Assembly (NCBI RefSeq): GCF_026781265.1
Contig: NZ_JAKUVC010000004.1
Coordinates: 186,001-250,000, forward strand
Source: Streptococcus sanguinis
Lineage (GTDB): Bacteria; Bacillota; Bacilli; Lactobacillales; Streptococcaceae
Direction of reading: 5' to 3'
DNA length: 64,000 nt
Shown here: positions 1-9,388 of the stretch, piece after piece
How the letters are laid out: each line of letters starts with the position of its first letter
Numbering within the stretch: the stretch's first letter is position 1
Notes under the pieces: generated by a model
The model's input: the letters and a program-made list of their open reading frames with translations, nothing else
The model's database searches: none
Told to the model about the DNA's origin: nothing
Made by a program: the position numbers and the translations under genes

Positions 1-1
1 T

Positions 2-616
2 GAGCCGCGTGGCAAGGGCGATGACATGATTATTGAGCGTCTGAAAGCGGCTAAGGTGCCAGTTATTTTGGTGGTTAATAAGATTGATAAAGTCCATCCG
101 GATCAGCTTTTAGCGCAAATTGATGATTTCCGTCAGCAGATGGACTTCAAAGAAATCGTGCCGATTTCAGCCCTGCAGGGCAATAATGTTTCCCGTCTGG
201 TTGACATTCTCAGTGAGAATCTGGAAGAAGGTTTCCAATATTTCCCAGAAGACCAGATTACCGACCATCCAGAGCGCTTTCTGGTATCAGAAATGATTCG
301 TGAGAAGGTTTTGATGCTGACACGGGAGGAAATTCCCCACTCAGTCGCAGTGGTTGTTGACAGTATGAAGCGAGACGAGGAGACGGACAAGGTCCATATC
401 CGAGCGACCATCATGGTGGAGCGTGACAGCCAAAAAGGCATTATCATAGGCAAAGGCGGATCCATGCTTAAGAAAATCGGTTCTATGGCTAGGCGCGATA
501 TTGAGCTTATGCTGGGGGATAAGGTCTTCCTAGAAACTTGGGTCAAGGTCAAGAAAAACTGGCGGGACAAGAAGTTGGACTTGGCGGACTTTGGCTATAA
601 TAAGAAGGAGTATTGA
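2..616 (+). CDS. era: GTPase Era, C-terminal part (5' end outside window)
   Basis: Era is a membrane-associated GTPase that binds 16S rRNA and helps mature the 30S subunit. The open frame enters the window from its left edge with no start codon, so only the C-terminal two thirds is present. The G4 motif NKID is visible at the start of the fragment. The C-terminal KH RNA-binding domain follows, with its GKGGSMLKK loop near residue 155 of the fragment. The stop lies at 614-616. The usual Era length is about 300 residues, so roughly 95 are missing upstream. It heads a co-directional run of genes. Confidence 0.96.
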   Translation, partial: EPRGKGDDMIIERLKAAKVPVILVVNKIDKVHPDQLLAQIDDFRQQMDFKEIVPISALQGNNVSRLVDILSENLEEGFQYFPEDQITDHPERFLVSEMIREKVLMLTREEIPHSVAVVVDSMKRDEETDKVHIRATIMVERDSQKGIIIGKGGSMLKKIGSMARRDIELMLGDKVFLETWVKVKKNWRDKKLDLADFGYNKKEY

Positions 617-648
617 GGTTTTCTAAGCCAGTAAGTGAGGTGATGGAG

Positions 649-1425
649 ATGCCGTCATTATTCATTGATGAAAGAGGGGAGCAAAATCCAAAAAGTATTA
701 TCTTTTTGCATGCTTCAGGCTCTAGCAGTCAGATGTGGCGACACCATGTTGCTGTGCTTGAGCAAGATTTTCATTGCGTTCTTGTGGATTTACCTGGTCA
801 CGGAGCCAGTCATAATATTGAGTGGACAAACTTTGATGATGTCGTAGAAATGATTGTGGCTGTCATTAAAAGCAAAGCACATGGCAAGCCGCACTTGGTT
901 GGTCTTTCATTAGGTGGTTCCCTCATTCTTAAGTTGTTGGAAAAACATTCTAGTCTTATAGATAGAGTCATTGTGGATGGGGCAAGCCCTCGGCCAATTA
1001 AGGGCTATCGCAAGATCATTGCCATTGTATATCTGATGTCTTTCTTGAAAAATACTAAATTTGTAGCCAATCTCCTGACAAAGATGATGCAAGAGGACGG
1101 AGCACCTGTCCAAGACGTTCAGCGCTTTGTTGCAGATTTCCAAAGAGCTGAACGGCGTTCATTTCGACGTGCGATGTCACAGGCAAATCTCTTGAGACTT
1201 AATTTGCAGTTTGATAATCCTGCTTTCTTTGTCTCAGGTGGAAAAGAAGCCGAAACCATTCATGACTGGCACCGCAGGTTGGCACAGAAAAATGCTAGGT
1301 CTGAATGCGCCTATTATTCTGACAAAGGGCATGCTTGGCTTTTTAGTGATGTGGATACGCATATTCAGCTGCTGCGCTATTTCTTTCAAAATGCTGCCTT
1401 TCCAGAGAAATTGAAAGGATTTTGA
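649..1425 (+). CDS. alpha/beta-hydrolase fold protein
   Basis: This is a cytosolic alpha/beta hydrolase of unknown substrate. The nucleophile elbow GLSLGG (G-x-S-x-G) is visible, as are an upstream HASG oxyanion segment, a PGHG motif and a C-terminal KGHAW that supplies the likely catalytic histidine. The frame is open from TTG at 613, but the ATG at 649 is preferred because GAGG at 637-640 sits 8 nt before it. That gives 258 residues. It is followed 1 nt later by a NUDIX gene and is probably co-transcribed with it. The fold is secure; the reaction is not. Confidence 0.8.
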   Translation: MPSLFIDERGEQNPKSIIFLHASGSSSQMWRHHVAVLEQDFHCVLVDLPGHGASHNIEWTNFDDVVEMIVAVIKSKAHGKPHLVGLSLGGSLILKLLEKHSSLIDRVIVDGASPRPIKGYRKIIAIVYLMSFLKNTKFVANLLTKMMQEDGAPVQDVQRFVADFQRAERRSFRRAMSQANLLRLNLQFDNPAFFVSGGKEAETIHDWHRRLAQKNARSECAYYSDKGHAWLFSDVDTHIQLLRYFFQNAAFPEKLKGF

Positions 1426-1426
1426 T

Positions 1427-1897
1427 ATGGACTATATTTCCTATATTCGCTCCAAGGTGGGGCATGATAAGGTTATCTTGAATTTTGCTGGTGGAATTCT
1501 AGCAGACGAGAACAGTCGTGTGCTTCTGCAGTTGCGAGGCGATAAGAAAACATGGGCGATTCCTAGTGGAGCTATGGAGCTTGGGGAGACTTCTCTGCAA
1601 GCAGCCGTGCGCGAATTTTACGAAGAGACTGGTATTGTTGTTGAAGCCAAGCGCTTGATGAATGTTTACACTAATTTTGATGAATCTTATCCTAATGGGG
1701 ACAAAGTGCAGACGGTTGTCTTTCTGTATGAATTGCAGGCACTGGAGAATTTTGATATTTCCAATTTTTACAATGAGGAAACTCTACGTTTAGGCTTTTT
1801 TTCTAAAGAAGAAATAGCAGAACTGGAAAATGTATCGGATAAACACCGCCTGATGCTGGATGAGTATTTTTCGAACAGCTTTGCTATGGGGCTTTGA
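1427..1897 (+). CDS. NUDIX hydrolase
   Basis: This is a NUDIX pyrophosphohydrolase that cleaves nucleoside diphosphates linked to another moiety. The complete Nudix box GX5EX7REUXEEXGU is present, beginning GAMELGE and ending REFYEETGI, around residues 48-70. The protein is 156 residues, typical for a stand-alone MutT/ADP-ribose type enzyme. The start ATG is one base after the upstream stop and its ribosome site (GAAAGGA) lies inside the upstream gene, which suggests translational coupling. The substrate cannot be read from the sequence. Confidence 0.88.
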   Translation: MDYISYIRSKVGHDKVILNFAGGILADENSRVLLQLRGDKKTWAIPSGAMELGETSLQAAVREFYEETGIVVEAKRLMNVYTNFDESYPNGDKVQTVVFLYELQALENFDISNFYNEETLRLGFFSKEEIAELENVSDKHRLMLDEYFSNSFAMGL

Positions 1898-1924
1898 TAT
1901 TAGGAAGAATAAGAAAGGAGCTTT

Positions 1925-2749
1925 ATGCCTGAATTACCTGAAGTGGAAACGGTTAGGCGCGGTTTGGAGCGTCTGGTAGTTGGCAAGACGATTGGGCAGG
2001 TGCAGGTTCGCTATGCCAAGATGATTGGAACGGGAGTGGATAGCTTTGTCCACGACTTACCAGGTCAGACCATTGAAAAGATTGGCCGTCGGGGCAAGTA
2101 TTTGCTCTTTTACCTGACAGGCGGAGTGCTGGTTTCTCATCTGCGAATGGAAGGCAAGTATCTTTTTTATCCTGATGCTATGCCTGAGCGCAAGCATGCT
2201 CATGTCTTTTTCCAGATGACAGATGGTGGGACGCTTGTTTATGAGGATGTCCGCAAGTTTGGGACCATGGAAATGTTGAGAAAGGACCAGCTGGAGGCTT
2301 ATTTTGCTTCCAGAAAGCTTGGTCCTGAGCCGACAGAGGTGGACTTTCTTTTGGCGCCTTTTGCAGCAGTTTTGAGTCGTTCCAAGAAGCCCATCAAACC
2401 CTATTTGCTAGAGCAGACCTTGGTCGTTGGTCTGGGCAATATCTATGTAGATGAGGCCCTTTGGCGGGCGCGGATTCATCCGGCCAGGTCAGCAGCTAGT
2501 CTGAAGCCTGCTGAAGTGAAGAGGCTGCGTGAGCAGATTATAGAAGTTTTGCAGCTTGGGATTGAAAAGAGAGGATCGACCATTCGGACCTATCGCAATG
2601 CTCTGGGTGAAGATGGCACTATGCAAGATTTTCTGCAGGTCTATGGAAAGACTGGTCAACCTTGTGCTAGATGCGGCAGCCCGATTGAAAAAATTAAACT
2701 GGGCGGTCGAGGTACACATCTCTGTCCTCATTGCCAGAAAGCGAGGTAG
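1925..2749 (+). CDS. mutM: formamidopyrimidine-DNA glycosylase (Fpg/MutM)
   Basis: This is a base-excision repair enzyme that removes 8-oxoguanine and opened purines from DNA and nicks the abasic site. The protein begins with the invariant PELPEVE, so after Met removal Pro is the catalytic N-terminus. The C-terminus carries the zinc finger C-x2-C-x(n)-C-x2-C (CARCG ... CPHCQ). Length is 274, standard for the family. An AGGAG ribosome site precedes the ATG. The downstream coaE start overlaps the zinc-finger end region only in an alternative frame; the true coaE ATG is 5 bases after this stop. Confidence 0.97.
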   Translation: MPELPEVETVRRGLERLVVGKTIGQVQVRYAKMIGTGVDSFVHDLPGQTIEKIGRRGKYLLFYLTGGVLVSHLRMEGKYLFYPDAMPERKHAHVFFQMTDGGTLVYEDVRKFGTMEMLRKDQLEAYFASRKLGPEPTEVDFLLAPFAAVLSRSKKPIKPYLLEQTLVVGLGNIYVDEALWRARIHPARSAASLKPAEVKRLREQIIEVLQLGIEKRGSTIRTYRNALGEDGTMQDFLQVYGKTGQPCARCGSPIEKIKLGGRGTHLCPHCQKAR

Positions 2750-2754
2750 CTGTC

Positions 2755-3351
2755 ATGGCAAGAATTATTGGTATCACTGGCGGCATTGCCTCGGGTAAGT
2801 CAACAGTGACAGAGTTTTTGAGGCAGCAGGGCTATCAGGTCATTGATGCGGATCAGGTAGTGCATGAGCTGCAAGAGCCGGGGGGGCGTCTTTATCAAGC
2901 TCTTTTGTCCGCTTTTGGTCCAGCTATCTTACAGGAAAATGGTCGCTTGGACCGGCCCAAGCTGGGAGCTATGATTTTTGGGGATCCCGAACTCTTGGCC
3001 CAGTCCAGTCAAATACAAAACCAGATTATCCGCGAGGAACTGGCTGGCAGGAGAGATTTGCTAGCAGAGACGGAAGATACCTTTTTTATGGATCTTCCCT
3101 TGCTGTTTGAGCTACAATATGAGGGCTGGTTTGTCCAGATCTGGCTGGTGGATGTGACAGAGGAAACTCAGCTCAGTCGTCTTATGTCTCGAAATGCTCT
3201 CAGTCAGGAAGAGGCTGAAAAACGCATAGCTGCTCAGCTATCTCTTCAAGAAAAACGAAAGAGGGCGGATGTGCTGATTGATAATAATGGCTCGCTTGAG
3301 GAAACTCGACAGCAGATTCGCGAGGCTTTGCAAAAACTAGAAAGAAGATGA
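2755..3351 (+). CDS. coaE: dephospho-CoA kinase
   Basis: CoaE catalyses the last step of coenzyme A synthesis, ATP-dependent phosphorylation of the 3'-OH of dephospho-CoA. The N-terminal P-loop GITGGIASGKST is visible, followed by the DAD segment and an LPLLFE substrate motif. The open frame reaches back to TTG 2731, but ATG 2755 has GAGG at 2743-2746, eight bases upstream. That gives 198 residues, the usual size. Its TGA stop (3349-3351) is in the same frame as pmrA, which follows with no clear canonical start. Confidence 0.96.
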   Translation: MARIIGITGGIASGKSTVTEFLRQQGYQVIDADQVVHELQEPGGRLYQALLSAFGPAILQENGRLDRPKLGAMIFGDPELLAQSSQIQNQIIREELAGRRDLLAETEDTFFMDLPLLFELQYEGWFVQIWLVDVTEETQLSRLMSRNALSQEEAEKRIAAQLSLQEKRKRADVLIDNNGSLEETRQQIREALQKLERR

Positions 3352-3354
3352 TTT

Positions 3355-4557
3355 ATTACGACACAAGTAAATTGGAAACATAACCTGAAAGTCGCTTGGT
3401 TTGGGAACTTCCTGACAGGTGCCAGCATTTCTCTGGTGACGCCTTTTATGCCACTTTTCGTGGAGCAGCTTGGGGCTAGTGGTCATGAGGTGGAGTATTA
3501 CGCTGGGCTAGGGATTTCACTCTCTGCAATCTCAGCAGCGCTGCTCTCTCCTGTTTGGGGAAGTCTGGCTGATCGGTATGGCCGTAAGCCTATGATGATA
3601 CGTGCAGCTACTGCCATGGTTTTCACTATGGGAGGTATTGCTTTTGTACCCAATATTTTCTGGCTTTTGCTCCTGCGCTTTCTAAACGGTGTTTTCGCTG
3701 GTTATGTTCCCAACAGCACAGCTCTGATTGCCAGTCAGGCTCCCAAGGAAAAAACGGGTTATGCTCTGGGAACTCTCTCGACCGGTGTCGTTGCGGGTAA
3801 TCTTATGGGGCCATTTATTGGCGGTCTGATTGCGGAGATGTTCGGTATTCGCAATGTCTTTCTTCTAATTGGCGGCTTCTTTCTGGTGGCAGCCTTGATG
3901 ACCTTTTATTTGATTCGGGAGGATTTTGTGCCGGTGACCCGACAAGAAGAGGTAGGCTTTAGGGAATTGCTGCGCCAACTCAGGTATCCTAAGATGCTGA
4001 TTAATCTCTTTCTGACCAGCTTTGTTATCCAGTTTGCAGCTCAATCTATCAGCCCCATCCTTGCCCTCTATGTCAGAGAACTGGGGCAAAAGGAGAATCT
4101 GATCTTTGTTTCGGGTCTCATCGTTTCTAGCATGGGACTTTCCAGCATGATGAGCTCCAGCATTCTGGGGCGTTTAGGAGACCGTATCGGCAATCACCGG
4201 CTTCTAGTGCTGGCTCAGTTCTATTCAATCCTGATTTATCTGCTCTGTGCCAATGCTGGTTCCCCTATGCAGCTGGGCTTTTATCGCTTTTTATTTGGCC
4301 TAGGAACAGGAGCGCTGATACCAGGTGTCAATGCTCTGCTAAGTAAGATAACACCCAAGTTTGGAATCTCTAGAATTTTCAGTTATAATCAGATTTTCTT
4401 TTATCTGGGTGGAGTGGTCGGCCCTATGTCTGGATCGGTCATTGCGGCAGCCTATGGCTATCATTCAGTCTTTTATGCAACAGCAGGTCTAGTTGCTATC
4501 AGTATGCTGGCCAATCTCTTTAGTTTTCGAAATTTATTTAAAAAGAAGGATATCTAG
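3355..4557 (+). CDS. pmrA: MFS multidrug efflux transporter PmrA, start codon uncertain
   Basis: This is a proton-driven drug exporter of the 12-helix MFS family, related to pneumococcal PmrA (fluoroquinolone and dye efflux). The signature [11 protein letters not shown] after helix 2 and many hydrophobic helices are visible. The first canonical in-frame start is GTG 3436, but starting there would delete most of helix 1. The conserved first helix ([17 protein letters not shown]) is encoded upstream, in frame, back to the coaE TGA. No ATG, GTG or TTG lies in that stretch. ATT at 3355, with AAAGAAG 7 bases before it, is the best candidate. The stop overlaps the rpmG start by one base. Confidence 0.85.
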   Translation: MTTQVNWKHNLKVAWFGNFLTGASISLVTPFMPLFVEQLGASGHEVEYYAGLGISLSAISAALLSPVWGSLADRYGRKPMMIRAATAMVFTMGGIAFVPNIFWLLLLRFLNGVFAGYVPNSTALIASQAPKEKTGYALGTLSTGVVAGNLMGPFIGGLIAEMFGIRNVFLLIGGFFLVAALMTFYLIREDFVPVTRQEEVGFRELLRQLRYPKMLINLFLTSFVIQFAAQSISPILALYVRELGQKENLIFVSGLIVSSMGLSSMMSSSILGRLGDRIGNHRLLVLAQFYSILIYLLCANAGSPMQLGFYRFLFGLGTGALIPGVNALLSKITPKFGISRIFSYNQIFFYLGGVVGPMSGSVIAAAYGYHSVFYATAGLVAISMLANLFSFRNLFKKKDI

Positions 4558-4706
4558 TGCGCGTTAAAATAAATTTAAAATGTTCCAGCTGCGGCAGTCA
4601 GAACTATCTGACCAGCAAAAATACTAAAACGCATCCGGAAAAAATTGAGGTCTTAAAGTATTGTCCCAAGGAAAGAAAAGTTACTTTACATCTTGAATCC
4701 AAGTAG
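4557..4706 (+). CDS. rpmG: 50S ribosomal protein L33
   Basis: This is a short gene of 49 codons starting with GTG, whose first G is the last base of the pmrA TAG stop. The product begins [13 protein letters not shown] and contains [11 protein letters not shown], the L33 pattern. The N-terminal CxxC pair is present, but the C-terminal half shows only one Cys, so the zinc ribbon looks incomplete (three Cys). AAGGA lies just upstream, inside pmrA. The rpmG-secG-rnr order is typical of streptococci. Streptococci carry several L33 paralogues; which one this is cannot be decided here. Confidence 0.93.
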   Translation: MRVKINLKCSSCGSQNYLTSKNTKTHPEKIEVLKYCPKERKVTLHLESK

Positions 4707-4721
4707 ATTTTATGGTAAAAT
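4693..4721 (+). promoter_or_regulatory. promoter of secG
   Basis: TTGAAT (4693-4698), a 17-base spacer and TAAAAT (4716-4721) with the extended TGG just before it. The -35 box lies within the end of rpmG. The predicted start gives a leader of about 20 bases with a TAAGGAG ribosome site before secG. Confidence 0.65.
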
Positions 4722-4748
4722 AGATAGGATTTTAAGGAGTTTTTATTT

Positions 4749-4982
4749 ATGTACAACCTATTATTAACCATTTTAGTCATTTTATCAGCTATTATTGTCA
4801 TTGCAATTTTCATGCAGCCAACCAAAAATCAGTCCAGCAACGTCTTTGATGCCAGTGCCAACGACTTGTTTGAACGTCCTAAGGCACGCGGTTTTGAAGC
4901 TGTGATGCAGCGTATGACGGGAATCATGATTTTCTTCTGGCTACTGATTGCATTGGTATTAGCAGTATTATCTAGTAAATAA
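4749..4982 (+). CDS. secG: preprotein translocase subunit SecG
   Basis: SecG is a small integral membrane subunit of the SecYEG channel that assists SecA-driven export. The 77 residues hold two membrane helices (about 3-22 and 54-75) separated by a polar loop, the family layout. TAAGGAG lies 8 bases before ATG. It sits between rpmG and rnr as in related streptococci. A weak hairpin followed by TTTTTT (about 4984-5016) comes after the stop and may partly terminate before rnr. Confidence 0.93.
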   Translation: MYNLLLTILVILSAIIVIAIFMQPTKNQSSNVFDASANDLFERPKARGFEAVMQRMTGIMIFFWLLIALVLAVLSSK

Positions 4983-5071
4983 AATGGGCTCTGACTTCGT
5001 CTTGGCCTATTTTTTAAGTTTTAAAGAGATTTAGAAGAGATGAAGAAAACGCTCATCAAGAGAAGAGGAAT

Positions 5072-7420
5072 ATGAAATCAGAAATCATTGAATATTTAAA
5101 AGACAGGCAGCAGGCTAGCGTAGATGAGCTGGCGGCTGCTTTGGGGAAAGAGTCTTCCAAGGACTTTAGTAGCTTGGTCAAGACTATCTCCCAGATGGAA
5201 AGAAAGCATCAGATTCGCTTTGATGACAAGGGGCGGATTGAGCTTTATGAGAAGAAAAAGCAGGAGCGTCTGACGCTCAAGGGTGTTTTTCATGCCCACA
5301 AGAATGGCTTTGGCTTTGTCACCCTGAATGAGGAAGAGGATGACCTCTTTGTCGGCCGTAATGATGTCAATCATGCTATTGATGGCGATACGGTGGAAGT
5401 AGTCATTACCAAGGTAGCAGACCGGATCAAGGGAACATCAGCTGAGGCTAAGATTATCGATATTTTGGAGCACAGCCTGACGTCAGCGGTTGGCCAGCTG
5501 GTTCTGGATGAGGAAAAACCCAAGTATGCGGGCTATATTCGTTCGAAAAATCAGAAAATCCGCCAGCCTATTTATGTTAAAAAACCAGCCTTAGTTCTGG
5601 ATGGTACAGAGGTGCTCAAGGTCGCTATTGACAAATATCCGACTAAGAAACACGATTTCTTCGTGGCCAGTCTGGTCGATGTGATCGGTCATGTCAATGA
5701 TCCAGGCATTGATGTACTGGAAGTGCTGGAGTCTATGGACATTGTCTCTGAATTTCCAGAAAAGGTCTTGGAAGAAGCTGAGCAAGTTCCGGATGCACCG
5801 ACTGAGAGTGATTTGGCAGGGCGTTTGGACCTTCGCGAAGAGATTACTTTTACCATCGATGGAGCAGATGCCAAGGACTTGGATGATGCGGTCCATATCA
5901 AGCGCCTTAAAAATGGCAACTTTGAGCTAGGCGTCCATATCGCAGATGTGTCCTACTATGTCAAAGAAGGCTCTGAGCTGGACAAGGAAGCCCTCAATCG
6001 GGCAACCTCAGTCTATGTGACCGATCGTGTGGTACCTATGCTGCCAGAGCGCCTGTCCAACGGTATCTGCTCGCTCAATCCCAATGTGGACCGTCTGACC
6101 CAGTCGGCTATCATGGAGATTGATGCCAAGGGGCGCGTGGTAAAGCATGCCATCACCCAGACTGTTATCAAGACGACCTTCCGCATGACCTACAGTGATG
6201 TCAACGACATCATTGCTGGAAATCAGGAAAAAGCTGAGCAGTTCAAGGCCATTGTGCCCAGTATTGACAGCATGGTCCAGCTGCATGAGATTCTGGAAAG
6301 CATGCGCTTTAAACGCGGTGCGCTTAACTTTGACACCAATGAAGCCAAAATCATGGTCAACAAAGAAGGACGACCAGTGGATATTGTCCTGCGTCAGCGG
6401 GGAATTGCTGAGCGCATGATTGAGTCCTTTATGCTGGTGGCGAATGAGACGGTAGCTGAGCATTTTGCTAAGTTAAATCTGCCCTTCATCTATCGGATTC
6501 ACGAGGAGCCTAAGGCGGAGAAGGTACAGAAGTTTATCGACTACGCCTCTAGCTTTGGGATTCGGATATACGGGACGGCTAGCTCTATGAGTCAGCAGGC
6601 TCTGCAGGATATTATGGAATCGGTCAAAGACCAGCCTTATGAGGATGTCCTGTCCATGATGCTTCTGCGCTCCATGCAGCAGGCTCGCTACTCTGAGCAC
6701 AATCACGGCCACTACGGTCTGGCAGCGGAGTTTTATACGCATTTCACCAGTCCGATTCGCCGCTATCCAGACCTTATGGTTCACCGGATGGTACGGGATT
6801 ATGGCCAGTCTAAAGAAATAGCAGAGCATTTTGAGCAAGTGATTCCAGAGATTGCCAGTCAGTCTTCCAGCCGAGAGCGTCGGGCTATCGAAGCCGAGCG
6901 TGAAGTCGAAGCCATGAAGAAGGCTGAGTACATGGAAGAATTCGTTGGGGAAGAGTTTGACGGCGTAGTTTCAAGCGTGGTTAAGTTTGGGCTCTTTGTC
7001 GAGTTGCCCAATACGGTTGAAGGCTTGATTCATGTCACCAATCTGCCAGAGTTTTACAGCTACAATGAGCGGACGATGACCCTGCAAGGAGAAAAGTCTG
7101 GCGTGGTCTTCAAGGTCGGTCAGCAGATTCGCATCAAGCTGGTTCGAGCGGATAAGGCTACGGGCGAGATTGACTTTGAATACCTGCCTAGTGAATTTGA
7201 CCTGGTAGAAAAGACTAGTAAGAGTGGCAGAGGCAAGTCAGGCAGAAAGAGACGCCGTGAGGATGACAAGCGCAGCCATTCTTCCAAAGAAAAAGGCTAC
7301 AGAGATAAGAAAGATAAGAAGTCCAAGAAAGGCAAGAGCCAGAAGGCATTTTACAAGGAACTAGTCAAGAAAGGAGCCAAGCATGGCAAAGGGAGAAGGA
7401 AAGGTCGTCGCGCAAAATAA
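5072..7420 (+). CDS. rnr: ribonuclease R
   Basis: This is a 3'-to-5' processive exoribonuclease that degrades structured RNA and works with SmpB-tmRNA in quality control. In order the 782 residues show an N-terminal helix-turn-helix (about 1-60), cold-shock OB domains, the RNB catalytic domain with the acidic cluster [13 protein letters not shown] near residue 270, an S1 domain (about 625-705) and a lysine/arginine-rich tail (from about 710). Its last 38 bases overlap the smpB start in another frame, so the two are likely translationally coupled. The functional link with smpB is well established. Confidence 0.97.
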   Translation: MKSEIIEYLKDRQQASVDELAAALGKESSKDFSSLVKTISQMERKHQIRFDDKGRIELYEKKKQERLTLKGVFHAHKNGFGFVTLNEEEDDLFVGRNDVNHAIDGDTVEVVITKVADRIKGTSAEAKIIDILEHSLTSAVGQLVLDEEKPKYAGYIRSKNQKIRQPIYVKKPALVLDGTEVLKVAIDKYPTKKHDFFVASLVDVIGHVNDPGIDVLEVLESMDIVSEFPEKVLEEAEQVPDAPTESDLAGRLDLREEITFTIDGADAKDLDDAVHIKRLKNGNFELGVHIADVSYYVKEGSELDKEALNRATSVYVTDRVVPMLPERLSNGICSLNPNVDRLTQSAIMEIDAKGRVVKHAITQTVIKTTFRMTYSDVNDIIAGNQEKAEQFKAIVPSIDSMVQLHEILESMRFKRGALNFDTNEAKIMVNKEGRPVDIVLRQRGIAERMIESFMLVANETVAEHFAKLNLPFIYRIHEEPKAEKVQKFIDYASSFGIRIYGTASSMSQQALQDIMESVKDQPYEDVLSMMLLRSMQQARYSEHNHGHYGLAAEFYTHFTSPIRRYPDLMVHRMVRDYGQSKEIAEHFEQVIPEIASQSSSRERRAIEAEREVEAMKKAEYMEEFVGEEFDGVVSSVVKFGLFVELPNTVEGLIHVTNLPEFYSYNERTMTLQGEKSGVVFKVGQQIRIKLVRADKATGEIDFEYLPSEFDLVEKTSKSGRGKSGRKRRREDDKRSHSSKEKGYRDKKDKKSKKGKSQKAFYKELVKKGAKHGKGRRKGRRAK

Positions 7421-7850
7421 AAAGGCCAGACACGACTACACCATCGTAGACACCATCGAGGCTGGCATGGTGCTGACCGGGACGGAAATCAAGAGTGTCC
7501 GTGCCGCCCGCATCAATCTCAAAGACGGCTTTGCCCAAATCAAGAACGGTGAGGCCTGGCTCAGCAATGTCCATATCGCACCTTATGAAGAGGGCAATAT
7601 CTGGAACCAAGAGCCTGAACGTCGCAGAAAGCTGCTGCTGCATAAGAAGCAGATCCAAAAGCTGGAGCAGGAGACCAAGGGAACTGGTATGACGCTTGTG
7701 CCGCTCAAGGTCTATCTCAAGGACGGCTATGCCAAGCTGCTCCTGGGCCTGGCCAAAGGGAAGCACGACTACGACAAGCGCGAGTCCATCAAACGCCGCG
7801 AGCAAAACCGCGACATCACAAGACAAATGAAGAACTTTAATACAAGATGA
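7383..7850 (+). CDS. smpB: SsrA-binding protein SmpB
   Basis: SmpB binds tmRNA and delivers it to stalled ribosomes for trans-translation. The 155 residues contain the core TGTEIKSVR and LKDGFAQI motifs and the basic C-terminal tail ending [14 protein letters not shown], which inserts into the mRNA channel. The start lies inside rnr, with AAAGGAG 5-8 bases before the ATG. The tmRNA gene itself is not in this window. A terminator follows directly. Confidence 0.97.
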   Translation: MAKGEGKVVAQNKKARHDYTIVDTIEAGMVLTGTEIKSVRAARINLKDGFAQIKNGEAWLSNVHIAPYEEGNIWNQEPERRRKLLLHKKQIQKLEQETKGTGMTLVPLKVYLKDGYAKLLLGLAKGKHDYDKRESIKRREQNRDITRQMKNFNTR

Positions 7851-7851
7851 A

Positions 7852-7876
7852 AGACTGGGTGACCGGTCTTTTTTTA
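7852..7876 (+). terminator. rho-independent terminator after smpB
   Basis: Stem AGACTGG (7852-7858) / CCGGTCT (7863-7869) with one G-T pair, a GTGA loop and a run of eight T. It ends the long transcript that starts upstream of era. Confidence 0.85.
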
Positions 7877-8045
7877 GCTTTTTCTTAGTGATTCTCATCT
7901 ACAGTAGCCATCTTAAATTGTTCGTTGTCAAATTTACCAAACAGAAAAGTTCTGACCAATTTGCCACTTGTCAAGCCTGTGCTTTTCGAGTATGATAAAG
8001 ACAGTTAAATTATTCGGAGCCGGGCTTTCAGAGAAAGGATTTTTT

Positions 8046-8909
8046 ATGACAGAAGAATTGTTAGCTTATAAACGCATGCCGTTGTGGACGGCTGAGACAA
8101 TGCCAGAAGCGGTAAAGAGAAAGCACAATACCAAAGAGGGAACTTGGGGCAAAATTACTGTTCTCAAGGGACGTCTTAAGTTTGTCGAGATGTCAGAGGA
8201 GGGTGAGGAGCTGGCTGAGCACATCTTTGAAGCTGGTCAGGACAATCCTTTTGCCCAACCCCAAGCTTGGCATCGGGTCGAAGCCCTGACAGATGACCTA
8301 GAGTGGTATTTGGAGTTTTACTGTCGGCCTGAGGATTATTTCCCAAAGAAATACGGCAGCAATCCAGTGCACTCAGAGGTTTTGGAAGCCATGCAGACAG
8401 TCCGACCAGGACGGGCGTTAGATCTAGGCTGTGGTCAAGGCCGCAATGCTCTCTTTCTAGCCAAGCAGGGCTTTGAAGTGACAGCTGTAGATCAGAATGA
8501 GCTGGCACTGGAAATCTTACGAAGCATTGTGGAGCAGGAAGATTTGGATCTGCCAGTGGGTACTTACGATATCAACTCAGCTAATCTGACTCAAACTTAT
8601 GATTTGATCGTTTCCACCGTTGTCCTGATGTTTCTGCAGGCGGAGCGGATTCCGGATATTATCCGCAATATGCAAGAACATACAGCGCTTGGTGGCTACA
8701 ATCTCATCGTCTGTGCTATGGCTACAAAAGACTTCCCATGCTCTGTTCCCTTTCCTTTTACTTTTAAGGAAGGCGAGCTTGCCGAGTATTACAAAGACTG
8801 GGAGCTGGTTAAGTACAATGAAAATCCTGGCCGCCTCCACCGCCGTGATGAAAACGGCAATCGAATTCAGCTGCGCTTTGCGACGATGCTGGCTAAAAAG
8901 GTTCAGTAG
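8046..8909 (+). CDS. tehB: TehB-type SAM-dependent methyltransferase
   Basis: This is a tellurite/selenite-resistance type methyltransferase. An N-terminal cupin-like domain (about 1-95) precedes a Rossmann methyltransferase with the SAM motif I ALDLGCGQGRNALFLA near residues 121-136. This two-domain layout is that of the longer TehB form. The frame opens at 7968 but ATG 8046 is preceded by AAAGGA and matches the TehB N-terminus (YKRMPLW). Length is 287. It is transcribed separately from smpB because a terminator intervenes. The physiological substrate in streptococci is not known. Confidence 0.88.
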   Translation: MTEELLAYKRMPLWTAETMPEAVKRKHNTKEGTWGKITVLKGRLKFVEMSEEGEELAEHIFEAGQDNPFAQPQAWHRVEALTDDLEWYLEFYCRPEDYFPKKYGSNPVHSEVLEAMQTVRPGRALDLGCGQGRNALFLAKQGFEVTAVDQNELALEILRSIVEQEDLDLPVGTYDINSANLTQTYDLIVSTVVLMFLQAERIPDIIRNMQEHTALGGYNLIVCAMATKDFPCSVPFPFTFKEGELAEYYKDWELVKYNENPGRLHRRDENGNRIQLRFATMLAKKVQ

Positions 8910-8987
8910 AAGATGCTAGGGCAGAAGTTAATTTTTGAAAATTTAGCTTGGCTCACTTATTTTGAGGTTCAGGTTTAAAAGGTCTGG

Positions 8988-9007
8988 GAGACAATTTAAA
9001 TTGTCTC
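8988..9007. repeat. 20-bp perfect palindrome / hairpin downstream of tehB
   Basis: GAGACAATTT followed at once by its exact reverse complement, then AGCCTCAATATTTTTT. It can form a 3' hairpin of the tehB transcript. The flanks resemble two other hairpins in the window built on GAGGCTGAG (near 27.5 and 49.6 kb). Confidence 0.6.
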
Positions 9008-9038
9008 AGCCTCAATATTTTTTGAACATAATAAAGCT

Positions 9039-9068
9039 AGACTGAGGCATTTTTGTCTCAGTCTTTTT
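9039..9068 (+). terminator. rho-independent terminator, second hairpin after tehB
   Basis: An 11-bp stem 9039-9049 / 9054-9064 (AGACTGAGGCA with TGTCTCAGTCT, one G-T pair), a TTTT loop and a following T-run. It backs up the palindrome at 8988. Confidence 0.85.
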
Positions 9069-9303
9069 TATTTTGGTAAAAAACTTTAGAAATATTTTAG
9101 AATTTCTTGAGAAATATCTGAAGTTTGGAGGCTATACTAGAAAGTGCAAGGGGGAGAGAAAAGAGCTGGAAGCAACAGGACAGCTGGTAGGAAACTTTAG
9201 TTTTTCTTTAAGTGTGAGTCTAGAGCAGATCACTTTTAAAAGCAGACTGAATGACCTTATTCTCTCTTCTTGCGGCAAATTTTTCCAGACCTTCAGTTTT
9301 CTT

Positions 9304-9332
9304 TTGACGAGGAAAAAAGAATGTGTTAAATT
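9304..9332 (+). promoter_or_regulatory. promoter of the M13 peptidase gene
   Basis: TTGACG (9304-9309), a 17-base spacer and TAAATT (9327-9332) with TG one base upstream. The leader then carries an AAGGAGG ribosome site at 9378-9384. Confidence 0.65.
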
Positions 9333-9388
9333 AAATGAGTAAAATAAAAAAGTCAATTATATTTTACTTAATATACAAGGAGGAACTC

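Larger units (their letters stand above)
8910..9388. other. intergenic region tehB-pepO (479 bp)
   Basis: It holds two hairpins (8988-9007, 9039-9064) and a promoter near 9304-9332. Between 9070 and 9300 I see no gene with a ribosome site. A possible -10 TATACT at 9133 has TTGAGA only at a 20-base spacing, so a small RNA there is speculative. Confidence 0.5.

Noticed and set aside
7365..7898. Antisense frame of 177 codons opposite smpB
   Set aside because: It crosses the smpB terminator, has no ribosome site and its protein looks like antisense leucine/valine-rich filler.
9073..9342. Open frame of 89 codons between tehB and pepO
   Set aside because: It starts inside a terminator T-run, has no ribosome site, crosses the pepO promoter and shows no recognisable protein pattern.
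8910..9388. Searched as a possible tmRNA location next to smpB
   Set aside because: No tRNA-like ends or tag reading frame were seen.
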